Positions 6,134-13,924 are shown, numbered from the stretch's first letter. The stretch is 16,860 bases of DNA from CAZYLZ01 sp964648335 (GCA_964648335.1 CAZYLZ010000022.1:1-16860); one strand, 5' to 3'. Numbers and translations are program-made. Notes: generated by a model not told the origin, from the sequence alone.

Positions 6134-6679
6134 TTATATGCGTTGCACTTGATCTGCATCGAGCTCGACCGGAGTCTCGCGGCCGAACATCGGCACCATG
6201 ACCTTCACCTTGCCGCGCTCTTCGTCGATCTCGCCCACCTTGCCCTCGAGGTCCTTGAACGGACCGTCGATGATGGTGACCGCGTCATCGATACCGAGGT
6301 CGATGGTGTGTTTGATGATGTCGTCAGACATGCGCGAGAGGATCTTGTTTACCTCCTCGGCTCCCAACGGCACTGCCTGGTTAGCGGTTCCTACGAATCC
6401 GGTGACCTGCGGCGTGTTACGCACGACGCTCCATGCCTCGTCGGTCGCGATCATGTCTACCATGACGTAGCCCGGAAAGATCTTCTCGCGGGTCTCTACC
6501 TTGCGGCCGCCTTTCACCTTGATCTTCTTCTCCGCAGGAACGACCACGTTGAAGATCTGCTCCTTCATGCCGAACGAGTCGATGCGCTGCTTCAGGTTGC
6601 GTGCTACCGCGTCCTCGTAGCCAGAGTACGTGTGGATTGCGTACCAGTGGCGCTCGGTACTGTGTGCTTGTTTTGCCAT
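6134..6679 (-). CDS. nusG: Transcription termination/antitermination factor NusG
   Basis: NusG binds RNA polymerase through its NGN domain and contacts Rho or ribosomal protein S10 through its KOW domain, modulating pausing and coupling transcription to translation. The 181 residues start the domain at RHWYAIHTYSGYEDAVARNL, continue with the diagnostic REKIFPGYVMVDM and VRNTPQVTGFVG, and end with a KOW motif (DGPFKDLEGKVGEIDEERGKVKVMVPMFGR). Length is normal. Its ATG follows the secE TAA by three bases with no SD, so translation is probably coupled to secE. Confidence 0.97.
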   Translation of the reverse strand: MAKQAHSTERHWYAIHTYSGYEDAVARNLKQRIDSFGMKEQIFNVVVPAEKKIKVKGGRKVETREKIFPGYVMVDMIATDEAWSVVRNTPQVTGFVGTANQAVPLGAEEVNKILSRMSDDIIKHTIDLGIDDAVTIIDGPFKDLEGKVGEIDEERGKVKVMVPMFGRETPVELDADQVQRI

Positions 6680-6682
6680 AGA

Positions 6683-6880
6683 TTAAAATTGAAATTTCTG
6701 AATGATCATATCGAGCCCCTTTGCGAAGACAGTGTCGAGACCGGCCAGATAGGCAGCGACCGCGACCGAGATACCGACGACGAGACCGGCGTATGCGACC
6801 GTCTGTCCCTGAGTAGGCCACGCGACGTGGTTAAGTTCCTGGCGGGTCTCTTTGAGGTACTGTACGAGTGCATTTGCCAT
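6683..6880 (-). CDS. secE: Preprotein translocase subunit SecE
   Basis: SecE stabilises SecY in the protein-conducting channel. The minimal single-helix form is present: 65 residues with YLKETRQELNHVAWPTQGQT (the conserved amphipathic helix with W-P-T) followed by one membrane segment (AYAGLVVGISVAVAAYLAGL). The frame stays open upstream to 6955, but those residues come from the promoter and leader; the conserved protein starts at the ATG at 6880. AGGAG lies 16 bases upstream, rather far for an SD. Forms a two-gene unit with nusG. Confidence 0.93.
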   Translation of the reverse strand: MANALVQYLKETRQELNHVAWPTQGQTVAYAGLVVGISVAVAAYLAGLDTVFAKGLDMIIQKFQF

Positions 6881-6905
6881 ACGTATATATCTAAGGCTCC
6901 TAAAC

Positions 6906-6924
6906 AAAAACCCCTCGGGGGGTT
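6906..6924 (-). promoter_or_regulatory. 5'-leader hairpin with U-run in the secE-nusG mRNA
   Basis: On the minus strand AACCCC (6924-6919), loop CCGA, GGGGTT (6914-6909), continuing into a run of five T (6910-6906). The predicted transcript start is near 6927, so the hairpin would form at the very 5' end of the mRNA. It is terminator-shaped, but so close to the start site that a role as a 5' stabiliser, or as a second barrier to read-through from upstream, is as likely as attenuation. Confidence 0.55.
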
Positions 6925-6933
6925 GATGAGGGG

Positions 6934-6962
6934 ATATTACACCCAAATTAAACAAAAGTCAA
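6934..6962 (-). promoter_or_regulatory. Near-consensus sigma-70 promoter of secE-nusG
   Basis: TTGACT (6962-6957), exactly 17 bp, TAATAT (6939-6934). It is the best promoter match in the window. The -35 box begins on the base next to the stem of the preceding terminator. Predicted start about 6927; leader about 47 nt. Confidence 0.8.
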
Positions 6963-6992
6963 CAGCCCCGCATTGTTTCCAATACGGGGCTG
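6953..6992 (-). terminator. Terminator of the SIMPL-domain gene
   Basis: CAGCCCCG (6963-6970) pairs with 6985-6992, and ATTG (6972-6975) with CAAT (6980-6983), closing a TTTC loop. On the minus strand the stem is followed by TTGACTTTTG, a mediocre U-run that doubles as the secE -35 region. Confidence 0.7.
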
Positions 6993-7048
6993 TAACTATA
7001 GGGTTTTGCATTCATCCCCCTCTTTCTAAGCGGATGGTGAAGAAAAAC

Positions 7049-7864
7049 CTAGCGGATTTCGTATGTAACCGAGACGTCGGACGATATCTTGTTCTGCCCC
7101 ACCGGAATCTCAGGTGCTGGTGCTGATTCGAGCATGGCACCTCCTGCGCGCATATCCATAGCCTTGGTGGCATACATCGGATAGTTGCCGCTCTCGTTGA
7201 ACGCGACGACACGAACGATCGAGACGCCGAGCTGACGCGCAAGAACCTCAGCCTTGACCTTCGCCGCTTCGATCGCCTTGGCGCGTGCCTGTGATTCGAG
7301 CTGGTCCTGATCTGCGACGGTGAAACTGATCCCACTTACGCTCGATGCACCCTTGGTTCCCACACCCGAGAGGATCGCTCCTGCCTTCGTGGTATCGCGC
7401 ACCTTTACCAAGAACGTTTGCGAGACGGTGTAACCGTCGAGCACCTGCTTTCCTGGAGGACAATATCCCGCCTTGCAAGCGGCGGCCTCATAGCTGTATT
7501 TAGGATTTACGCTGTAGTCGGTCGTCTTGATATCTTTCTCTTCAACTCCCTGTGATTTGACATACGCGATGATGTCGTTCCCCTTTTTGGTAGCAGAAGC
7601 TTGCGCCGTCTGCACGTCCTTGGCATCCTCGGATACCATTACTGAAAATTCAGCTGTATCAGGAATCGCGAAGACCTCTCCCTGGCCTGTGACCGCGATG
7701 GTGTTGGTCGGGTTGATGCCAGCGCCAATATAGCGCATCCCCTGGAGGCCCGAGATCGCCGAAATGAGGCCCCACAGGGCTAGCGCACCGAGTGCGAGCG
7801 CGGCTGCTTTTGTAACGATACCAGGAGGAACGACGTGAACTTCGTGCTTTTGGACAGAGTCCAT
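7049..7864 (-). CDS. SIMPL-domain (DUF541) protein with an N-terminal membrane anchor
   Basis: A 271-residue protein with a cytoplasmic start, one membrane segment at about residues 17-38 (IVTKAAALALGALALWGLI) and an exported SIMPL domain: NTIAVTGQGEVFAIPDTAEFSVMV, KKGNDIIAYVKSQGVEEKDIKTTDYSV, DGYTVSQTFLVKVRD and ARAKAIEAAKVKAEVLARQLG are the repeated elements of that family. Residues 130-142 hold a Cys pair (ACKAGYC), possibly a disulfide. The family, including E. coli YggE, is periplasmic or surface-exposed and tied to envelope or oxidative stress in some species; the molecular role is unclear. No SD is visible. TATAAC about 16 nt before the ATG would give a very short leader. It ends in its own terminator. 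Confidence 0.88.
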   Translation of the reverse strand: MDSVQKHEVHVVPPGIVTKAAALALGALALWGLISAISGLQGMRYIGAGINPTNTIAVTGQGEVFAIPDTAEFSVMVSEDAKDVQTAQASATKKGNDIIAYVKSQGVEEKDIKTTDYSVNPKYSYEAAACKAGYCPPGKQVLDGYTVSQTFLVKVRDTTKAGAILSGVGTKGASSVSGISFTVADQDQLESQARAKAIEAAKVKAEVLARQLGVSIVRVVAFNESGNYPMYATKAMDMRAGGAMLESAPAPEIPVGQNKISSDVSVTYEIR

Positions 7865-7944
7865 AGTGGTGAGTGATTTAGTTATATAACGGCTTAATCA
7901 TACACCAGACGGAATCAAGAGCGTTTCATTACACGGATGACTCG

Positions 7945-9051
7945 TCAGCGCGTCGATGTCGCGACAGTAGTTTCGGTGGTCGCAATCGCGATCGTAAATT
8001 GGACGCGGCCCAAGAGCTGGCCCCGAGCGTTCTCGACACTCACCCGCCAAATACCTGCGACAGGATTGAGCTTCTCGGAATATCCCCGGTATCCTCCCGC
8101 GCGTCCGCCACGCAACGGAAACGTCACGGTGCCCGACGGTAGCCAACGGCCACCAGCCTGATCGAGACGCTCCCACACATGAGTAATGTTTATGTCGAGC
8201 GACGCCGGACTGAACACTGATGAGAACACAAAGACGGGATCACCTGGGAGGAGATATATCGTATGTCGTCCCAAAAGTTTGTCTTGCCATGTTTCGGGCT
8301 CGTAGGTTACACGATAGTCCGAACCGACACGTTGAACGTCGTGATAAACCGAAAGTTCCTTGAGGGAAAGAGGTACGGGAGGTATTGAGTTGGTGAAGTA
8401 CAACGCGTTCACGACCGCAAAAATGAGCGGAACCGACGTAAAGATAATCTTCTGTCCATCTCGGAACCGTGCGGGTGCGATCCTTCGCAACACAGAGAGG
8501 AACAGCGTGATCAAAGAGACCGAGATAGCACCGCTCAATATGAAAGTCCAAACCTCGAGCTCGCGCAGGACAAACGGAACGAGCACGATGCAGTACGAGA
8601 GGAGCACGAAAAAGAACATGCTGACCTGGAATGCGAACTGGAGATATCGTTTGCGAAAAAATTCGTTGCCGAGGAGAAGTCCAACAATAAGGAGGAGGAA
8701 CGGCCAGTTTTCAACCCACGCGGCACTTTTGGTGTAGAGAATGGCGAACCCGCTCAACAGTGACCCGGACGAGAACTGGATCACGAACGGTATCCACGGC
8801 TCGACGTACTCAGAAAACTCTTTTCCCTCCGTGACGCGCTTCTCGCGGAGGTTCATGAGAAATATACCACCGCCTACTATGCACAAATGGGCCGTAAGGA
8901 CCGCGTAGCTCACGGCGAGATCAGCATTGGTGAAGATGAAGGTGTCGGCGAGGAAACCGAGGACGAAGCCACCGATGTTTATATGACGCTCATACCGAAG
9001 GTACCAAGCGACTGCGTGAGAGAACCAAATTCGGACAGAGTCATTCTGCAT
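7945..9051 (-). CDS. Polytopic membrane protein with a C-terminal DUF2914-like domain
   Basis: A 368-residue protein. Residues 25-240 hold about seven hydrophobic segments (for example FVLGFLADTFIF, FLLLIVGLLLG, VSMFFFVLLSYCIVLVPFVL, IIFTSVPLIFAVVNALYF). A soluble, probably extracytoplasmic tail follows, with ITHVWERLDQAGGRWLPSGT and the closing pattern GYRGYSEKLNPVAGIWRVSV, typical of DUF2914. The assignment rests on that pattern; the function is unknown. The ATG is three bases after the NRAMP stop and has no SD, so it is probably translated by coupling. It is the last gene of the tight kinase-transporter run. Confidence 0.75.
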   Translation of the reverse strand: MQNDSVRIWFSHAVAWYLRYERHINIGGFVLGFLADTFIFTNADLAVSYAVLTAHLCIVGGGIFLMNLREKRVTEGKEFSEYVEPWIPFVIQFSSGSLLSGFAILYTKSAAWVENWPFLLLIVGLLLGNEFFRKRYLQFAFQVSMFFFVLLSYCIVLVPFVLRELEVWTFILSGAISVSLITLFLSVLRRIAPARFRDGQKIIFTSVPLIFAVVNALYFTNSIPPVPLSLKELSVYHDVQRVGSDYRVTYEPETWQDKLLGRHTIYLLPGDPVFVFSSVFSPASLDINITHVWERLDQAGGRWLPSGTVTFPLRGGRAGGYRGYSEKLNPVAGIWRVSVENARGQLLGRVQFTIAIATTETTVATSTR

Positions 9052-9054
9052 GCA

Positions 9055-10317
9055 TTACAGTATGGTCGACGCGGCGAGCGCGGTACCGACGATTCCCATG
9101 ATCGCGACGCACGCCCAACCGATAGCGGCAGACAACCTGCCATTGGTGAACGTGCCAACCACCGCAACATCATTCGTAAGACGCACAATGAAAAAAAGTA
9201 TTATCGGGGCAACGATGCCGTTCCCTACTGCCGCATAGATGAGCGCCTTGATTGGATCGAGTCCGAGCACATTGAACAGCACGCCTCCGAAGATAGTGAC
9301 CGCAATGATGCCATAAAACGCCTTCGCATCGGAATATTTCTTATAGAGCCCTTCTTTCCACCCGAGCGCCTCGGCGATTGCATACGCCGCGGAGCCGGCG
9401 AGCACCGGGATAGCAAGAAGTCCCGTCCCAATTATACCGAGCGCAAACAACCATTTAGCGAGCATGCCGTGGGCCAAGGGCTCGAGTGCCTTGGCTGCAT
9501 CGGCAGCGGTGACGACCTGGATATTATTGGCATACAGAGTCGATGCGCAAGAGATTATGATGAAGAACATAACGATGTTCGAGGCGAACATGCCGGTCCA
9601 TATGTCAACACGCATGTCACGGATGTCCCCTGGAGTCGGGAGCCCCTTCATTGCGGGAAGCTTGTCGAGGAGAATCTCCTCTTCTACCTCTTGCGAGGAC
9701 TGCCAAAAAAAGAGATAGGGCGAGATAGTCGTTCCGAGGATGGCGCAGACAATGAGGAGTTCGTCACGAGAAAATGTGAGGGTCGGTACGAGCGCATGCC
9801 GGAGTACCGCCATCCAATCCATGTTCACTAAAAAGCCGACGACGATGTACGAAAACAAAGCAATGACCGAGAACTTGAGGTACTCAGAATATACCTTGTA
9901 GCTTGTGAAGACCTCGAGCAAAATAATTACGACCGCGAGTATTATGACGACAAACATCGCTGGCACGTCAGCCAATAATTTGACTGCTTCTGCCATGGCG
10001 CCGAGATCCGCTCCAATGTTTATTACATTGACTACACACAAGAGCGCCACGGCGCCATAGAGCACCCAGGGCGGATAGCGAAGCTTGATGTTCTCGGCAA
10101 GGCCGCGACCAGTGACCATGCCGAGGCGCGCGCACATCTCTTGCACCACGCCCATGAATGGGAACGTAAAGAGTGCCAGCCACGCGAATTGAAACCCGTA
10201 CTGCGCGCCGGTCTGCGTATACGTAGCGATACCTGAAGGATCGTCGTCAGCGGCGCCCGTGACGAGACCCGGGCCTAGGCTGCGCCAGTATCTCGAGACT
10301 CGTGCCCGTACGTTCAT
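9055..10317 (-). CDS. NRAMP-family divalent metal transporter, variant metal site
   Basis: A 420-residue membrane protein with about 11 hydrophobic segments and the NRAMP (SLC11) fold. TM1 reads GAADDDPSGIATYTQTGAQYG where Mn/Fe transporters have a DPGN motif. TM6 reads GTTISPYLFFWQ where they have a MPH motif. The metal-binding Asp is kept (Asp26), but the Asn becomes Gly29 and the metal-selecting Met becomes Ser199. This places it among the NRAMP-related branch rather than classical MntH. Loss of the Met is known in model NRAMPs to relax exclusion of Mg and Ca, so Mg2+ transport is a reasonable but untested guess. Its ATG is 26 nt after the kinase stop, with a TATACT box six bases before it. 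Confidence 0.88.
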   Translation of the reverse strand: MNVRARVSRYWRSLGPGLVTGAADDDPSGIATYTQTGAQYGFQFAWLALFTFPFMGVVQEMCARLGMVTGRGLAENIKLRYPPWVLYGAVALLCVVNVINIGADLGAMAEAVKLLADVPAMFVVIILAVVIILLEVFTSYKVYSEYLKFSVIALFSYIVVGFLVNMDWMAVLRHALVPTLTFSRDELLIVCAILGTTISPYLFFWQSSQEVEEEILLDKLPAMKGLPTPGDIRDMRVDIWTGMFASNIVMFFIIISCASTLYANNIQVVTAADAAKALEPLAHGMLAKWLFALGIIGTGLLAIPVLAGSAAYAIAEALGWKEGLYKKYSDAKAFYGIIAVTIFGGVLFNVLGLDPIKALIYAAVGNGIVAPIILFFIVRLTNDVAVVGTFTNGRLSAAIGWACVAIMGIVGTALAASTIL

Positions 10318-10332
10318 ATCGAAAGTATAGCA
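10318..10332 (-). promoter_or_regulatory. Extended -10 promoter for a leaderless transporter mRNA
   Basis: TGcTATACT (10332-10324) is followed by six bases and the transporter ATG at 10317; no SD. It overlaps the kinase 3' end region, so the transporter and DUF2914 genes could be transcribed apart from the kinase. The -35 region is weak. Confidence 0.5.
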
Positions 10333-10343
10333 AGGCTCTACAT

Positions 10344-12845
10344 CTACCGACTGAGTGTTTTCTCGATAGTCTCGACCAGCGATTGAATTGAGACCGGCTT
10401 TACCAGATGTGCATCAAATCCAGCCTGGCGGCTCCTTTGGAGATCGTCCTCTTGTCCGTATCCGGTAAGCGCGACAAGTGCCGTGTCGCGGAATTTCTTC
10501 TGGAACCTGATCGCGCGCGCCAAGCCGTATCCGTCGAGCTCAGGCATGCCGATGTCGAGAAGCATCGCCTTCGGTTCGATCGTTTCAAGGAGCTCGAGGG
10601 CCGACTTCCCCGAATACGCTACTGTGACGTCGTACCCGATCTTGCCGAGCAATTTTGCGAGAGCATTCGCTGCAGCCTCATTGTCGTCTACTATCAGAAT
10701 AGGTGTGCGTGTTTCCATGGGCAATAACGGTGGTGGATTCTCAGGAACGCTCAATTCCTGAGAAGATACCGGCGACAGCGGTAGTCTCACAGTAAACGTG
10801 CTACCTTTTCCGATTCCCGCACTCTCCACAGAGACTGTGCCGCCGTGCAGGTCGACTAGTTCCTTCACGAGATGCAGACCAACCCCTACGCCGCTTCTGA
10901 GAGACGTCTCGGCACTTACAACTTGCGAGAACGGTTCGAAGATGGATTTCATATGCGCGGCGATGATGCCTACTCCCGTATCTTCTATCGATATAGCGAC
11001 ACTATCTCCTTCTTTCTTGAGATCAATCGTTATGAGGCCGCCAGGCTCTGTGTACTTGGCCGCGTTATTGAGCAGATTGACGAGCACCTGCTCGGTTCGG
11101 ACTGGATCGATCGAGGCGATAAGCGGATCGGGATACGTCTCGTGAACTAATCGATGAGACCGCGCCTGTATGAGCGGCATAGCTGTCTCGATGGCATGCG
11201 CAACGACGACACGGATGTCGACCGTCTTTTTTGCAAGCGCGACCTTCTTGCGCGATATGCGTGCGAGGTCGAGCAGATCGTCGAGTAGGACCTTCATGGT
11301 GGTCACTTGGCGCTCTATCAACGCCACATGTTCATCCAACCGTTCGGTCTCGCCGATCTTCATGAGCTCGATAGTGCTCACAATTGGCGCGAGCGGATTG
11401 CGCAGCTCATGGGCCAGCACGGCGAGAAAGTCGGTCTTCGCTGTATCGGACTGCTGTATCGTCTGGATAGCCGCTTCGAGCTCGGCCTGCTGCTGTTCTA
11501 CGACGCGCTCGGCGAGCCGGCGTTCGGTGACATCGATAGTGACGCCGATAACCTTGTCTATGACACCCCACCTTCCGACCACTGGCTTTGCTATCGAGTG
11601 CAGGTACCGTATCTGGTTATCGGGCCGGACGATGCGGTATGAAATGTCGATAGGCTCAAACCGTTCGAGCGCGGCGTCCATCGCTTCTATCACGAGAGCT
11701 TTGTCTTCGGGATGCGCATGTGCAGCGAATGCGCTTTTTATGCGAGGTCCTCGCTCGGCATCGTGCCCGAGGATGCGATTGAACTCCTCGGACCACAGGA
11801 GTGTGCGCGTAGAGAGATCGTATTCCCAGCTGCCGGTGTTGGCGAGCGATTGCGCCTCGACGAGGGTCGCATTGAGACCCAGTACTCGACCCTCAGCTTC
11901 GGTGCGTGCCGAGACAACTGTCGCGATGAGAAGTACGATGACAGCCATGACGATCTCAAAGAACAACAGGAAGTAGATTTGCTGGATCATCGGCTGTGTC
12001 GCGCTCGCGAATGGTCCTACGCCATGGATGGTGGCATACAAGGCTATACCCGCCGATAGTAAGGTTGCGAACGCCGTGAATCGCCTACCGAAACGGATTG
12101 CCGCCCATATGTGCGGAAGGAATATCAGAGACGCCAACGGGCCTCGGCGCAGCATTGGATGGAGAGAATCGATGAACACGAATGCCATCGCCATGGCAAA
12201 AAGGACAAAAAAGGCCATAAGTTCGGCGATGGTCCATGACCTTCGTTCTCTGCCTGGGAAGACGTCTTCGCGTCCGAGCCACACCAATAGGAACGGAGCC
12301 ACGATCACCACACCTGCCATGTCTCCCACCCACCACGCAAGCCATGTCACGCCGAACGATGGAGGTAGGATGACGGAAGTGACGACGAGTGCAGTAACTC
12401 CGACAGTTGCAGCAACCATCGTGGGAAGCATCGCACCGAAGATGACGAATCCGAAGACGTCACTCAGCTTGACGAAGCGTCGGTCAAACCGGACGATGGC
12501 ATGCAAGAAATAAGCAGCAAGAAGGGCTTCGGAGGTGTTTCCAATAGCTATCAGACCCGAGGCCGTGAATCCTCCCCCGTTGGAAACATTGGCTACAAAA
12601 GCGGCTAAGAATACTGCCGGAACGAACCGCTTCGAAAAGACAGCCGATGCGATCGCAATCCCCGAGGGAACCCACACGAGGGTCGCGAACCCTCCGACGG
12701 CGCCTATCGAGAAGCCGAGACGCGCAGTGAGCACGTACGTAGCGAATATAATTGCGAGCACGAGATAGTCGGATGCCGAATAGGCATTACGCCACGTCGA
12801 CCAATCGAACAATCGTACTCGCCGTAAAACGTTCATGGGTGCCAT
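10344..12845 (-). CDS. Hybrid sensor histidine kinase: MASE1, PAS, HisKA, HATPase, receiver
   Basis: An 833-residue hybrid kinase. Residues 25-312 form a MASE1-like membrane sensor with about eight helices. Residues 335-445 are a PAS/PAC domain (SWEYDLSTRTLLWSEEFNRILG ... GVTIDVTERR). A coiled coil leads to HisKA with the phospho-acceptor His479 in AVLAHELRNPLAP. The ATPase shows the N-box LLNNAAKY (Asn594), EDTGVGI and GVGVGLHLVKELVDLHGG. A receiver at 714-833 has the acidic pair Asp720/721, phospho-acceptor Asp764 (LLDIGMPELDG), Thr794 and Lys816 (LVKP). All catalytic residues are present. No DNA-binding response regulator is encoded nearby, so the output partner is unknown. No SD is seen; a second ATG lies three codons in. 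It lies directly upstream of an NRAMP-like transporter. Confidence 0.93.
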   Translation of the reverse strand: MAPMNVLRRVRLFDWSTWRNAYSASDYLVLAIIFATYVLTARLGFSIGAVGGFATLVWVPSGIAIASAVFSKRFVPAVFLAAFVANVSNGGGFTASGLIAIGNTSEALLAAYFLHAIVRFDRRFVKLSDVFGFVIFGAMLPTMVAATVGVTALVVTSVILPPSFGVTWLAWWVGDMAGVVIVAPFLLVWLGREDVFPGRERRSWTIAELMAFFVLFAMAMAFVFIDSLHPMLRRGPLASLIFLPHIWAAIRFGRRFTAFATLLSAGIALYATIHGVGPFASATQPMIQQIYFLLFFEIVMAVIVLLIATVVSARTEAEGRVLGLNATLVEAQSLANTGSWEYDLSTRTLLWSEEFNRILGHDAERGPRIKSAFAAHAHPEDKALVIEAMDAALERFEPIDISYRIVRPDNQIRYLHSIAKPVVGRWGVIDKVIGVTIDVTERRLAERVVEQQQAELEAAIQTIQQSDTAKTDFLAVLAHELRNPLAPIVSTIELMKIGETERLDEHVALIERQVTTMKVLLDDLLDLARISRKKVALAKKTVDIRVVVAHAIETAMPLIQARSHRLVHETYPDPLIASIDPVRTEQVLVNLLNNAAKYTEPGGLITIDLKKEGDSVAISIEDTGVGIIAAHMKSIFEPFSQVVSAETSLRSGVGVGLHLVKELVDLHGGTVSVESAGIGKGSTFTVRLPLSPVSSQELSVPENPPPLLPMETRTPILIVDDNEAAANALAKLLGKIGYDVTVAYSGKSALELLETIEPKAMLLDIGMPELDGYGLARAIRFQKKFRDTALVALTGYGQEDDLQRSRQAGFDAHLVKPVSIQSLVETIEKTLSR

Positions 12846-12950
12846 AGGTCAGATGTATCGACAGAAAGAAGTTCGCGGTTGCATATTCAGTACACATCGC
12901 CTGTGGTCAATCAAGGCACGGTATCGCATATGTATGAAGAAATGATGATG

Positions 12951-13532
12951 TTACCTCGGCGATGAAGCTTTTTTCGACCTTGTCGTCGCCGTCGTAACCG
13001 CCTTTGCAATATCGGCATCCCGCCCCGACTCGCCGACTCCCTTCAGAAATTCCCACACGGCTTCAGCATCGGGAAGCGCACGATGGCGAGAGCGCATCTC
13101 GATCGAGAAGCGGTCGATGATCGAATCGAGGCTATGACTGCGCATCTGCGGGTACAGAGCCCGCGAAAGCTTGACTGTGCAGATCGTGACAGGATCATAC
13201 GAAAGGCCGGATCGCCAGAGCTCGGACACGATGAATCCTCTATCGAAGGCCGCATTATGGGCCACGAATGTCGCGCCATCGAGGAGTGCATGCACCTTCT
13301 TTGAGACGGCACTGAACTTCGGCGCGCGAGCCACGTGATTGTCGTAGATGCCATGTACCCGACTCACTACGTATGGGATCGGAATACCTGGGTTGATCAA
13401 AGTCTCGAAGCGCTCTACTACCTCTCCGTCTTCGACACGAATGATCCCAATATCGACCAAGCGGGCGTAGGGAGGACGCATGCCGGTAGTCTCGGTGTCA
13501 ACAATGCACATAACTTTCGGGAGAGCATCCAT
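12951..13532 (-). CDS. DEDDh 3'-5' exonuclease (DNA polymerase III epsilon-like)
   Basis: A 193-residue exonuclease with the full DEDDh set: ExoI VDTETTG, ExoII VAHNAAFDRGFI, and ExoIII HRALPDAEAVWEF with the catalytic His and Asp. The frame is open upstream to 13781, but conserved sequence begins at MDALPKVMCIVDTETTG, so I use the ATG at 13532. The Lys/Ser/Thr-rich tail (TTATTRSKKASSPR) is disordered-looking. It could be the proofreading epsilon subunit or a stand-alone RNase T/exonuclease-X-type enzyme; the family call is firm, the specific role is not. A TACTAT box lies exactly six bases before the ATG and there is no SD. It is divergent from the 79-aa orphan. Confidence 0.9.
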   Translation of the reverse strand: MDALPKVMCIVDTETTGMRPPYARLVDIGIIRVEDGEVVERFETLINPGIPIPYVVSRVHGIYDNHVARAPKFSAVSKKVHALLDGATFVAHNAAFDRGFIVSELWRSGLSYDPVTICTVKLSRALYPQMRSHSLDSIIDRFSIEMRSRHRALPDAEAVWEFLKGVGESGRDADIAKAVTTATTRSKKASSPR

Positions 13533-13567
13533 GCGCTGATAGTACCCATTTACCGGCCAGGTGACCA
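13533..13567 (-). promoter_or_regulatory. Promoter for a leaderless exonuclease mRNA
   Basis: TGGTCA (13567-13562), a 17-bp spacer, TACTAT (13544-13539), then six bases to the ATG. The predicted start is the ATG itself. Confidence 0.5.
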
Positions 13568-13583
13568 GGCTGCAGCAGAGGCA

Positions 13584-13611
13584 TTGCAAATGAAATTCGG
13601 CATGCGATAGT
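13584..13611 (+). promoter_or_regulatory. Putative promoter of the 79-aa orphan gene
   Basis: TTGCAA (13584-13589), a 16-bp spacer ending in TGc, then GATAGT (13606-13611), an extended -10 form. Predicted start about 13618, with a 20-nt leader carrying the SD. Divergent from the exonuclease promoter. Confidence 0.5.
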
Positions 13612-13638
13612 GCCTCGAGCAACCTCCGGAGGATCCAG

Positions 13639-13878
13639 ATGCAAGACATTGTTGTAGCACTAAAGAGAGGCAAGACCCTTGCAAGCATCGGCTGCATACA
13701 AGGCGCGACTCTCGCCATGCACCTGCAAGCACTAGTAGATTGTAAGATCGTAGATGTGCCCCCAGGAGGACGTAGCGTCACAATCTCGATTCATGACCAG
13801 GATATCGCCAGATTGCGCGACATCCTGCAGGTAAACTGCTTTATTTTTGATCGCGCGATGGGAAGAAGCACAATCTGA
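13639..13878 (+). CDS. Orphan 79-aa small protein
   Basis: I do not recognise the family. The ATG is five bases after GGAGGA (13628-13633), which lies inside the palindrome CCTCCGGAGG. A plausible extended -10 promoter lies upstream and a clean terminator follows at 13892-13917, so it is a complete, independently transcribed unit. The protein begins MQDIVVALKRGKTLASIG, with a short amphipathic helix. It has three cysteines (Cys19, Cys35, Cys67), a Gly-containing turn (VPPGGRSVTISIHDQD) and a charged DIARLRDI helix; no signal peptide or membrane span. The alternation of helix and strand suggests a small folded alpha/beta domain. Function unknown. Confidence 0.65.
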   Translation: MQDIVVALKRGKTLASIGCIQGATLAMHLQALVDCKIVDVPPGGRSVTISIHDQDIARLRDILQVNCFIFDRAMGRSTI

Positions 13879-13891
13879 GATCATCACGACA

Positions 13892-13924
13892 AACCACTGA
13901 CACACTCGTCAGTGGTTATTTTTT
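13892..13924 (+). terminator. Terminator of the 79-aa gene
   Basis: A 10-bp perfect stem (AACCACTGAC at 13892-13901 with 13908-13917), 6-base loop, then ATTTTTT. It lies 13 nt past the stop and only 3 nt before the tRNA-derived element begins. Confidence 0.9.

Noticed and set aside
6881..6955. N-terminal extension of SecE
   Set aside because: The extra 25 residues come from the leader and promoter sequence and are not SecE-like; the conserved protein starts at 6880.
6104..7126. 340-aa plus-strand open frame
   Set aside because: Antisense to nusG and secE and crosses two terminators.
8887..9831. 314-aa plus-strand open frame
   Set aside because: Antisense to the NRAMP-like and DUF2914 genes; its His/Asp/Arg-rich composition is typical of a shadow frame.
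11170..11976. 268-aa plus-strand open frame
   Set aside because: Antisense to the kinase; Ser/Arg/Ala-rich shadow.
13533..13781. 83-residue N-terminal extension of the exonuclease
   Set aside because: It overlaps the divergent orphan gene and promoter, is Cys/Leu-rich without a motif, and the ExoI motif sits normally close to the ATG at 13532.
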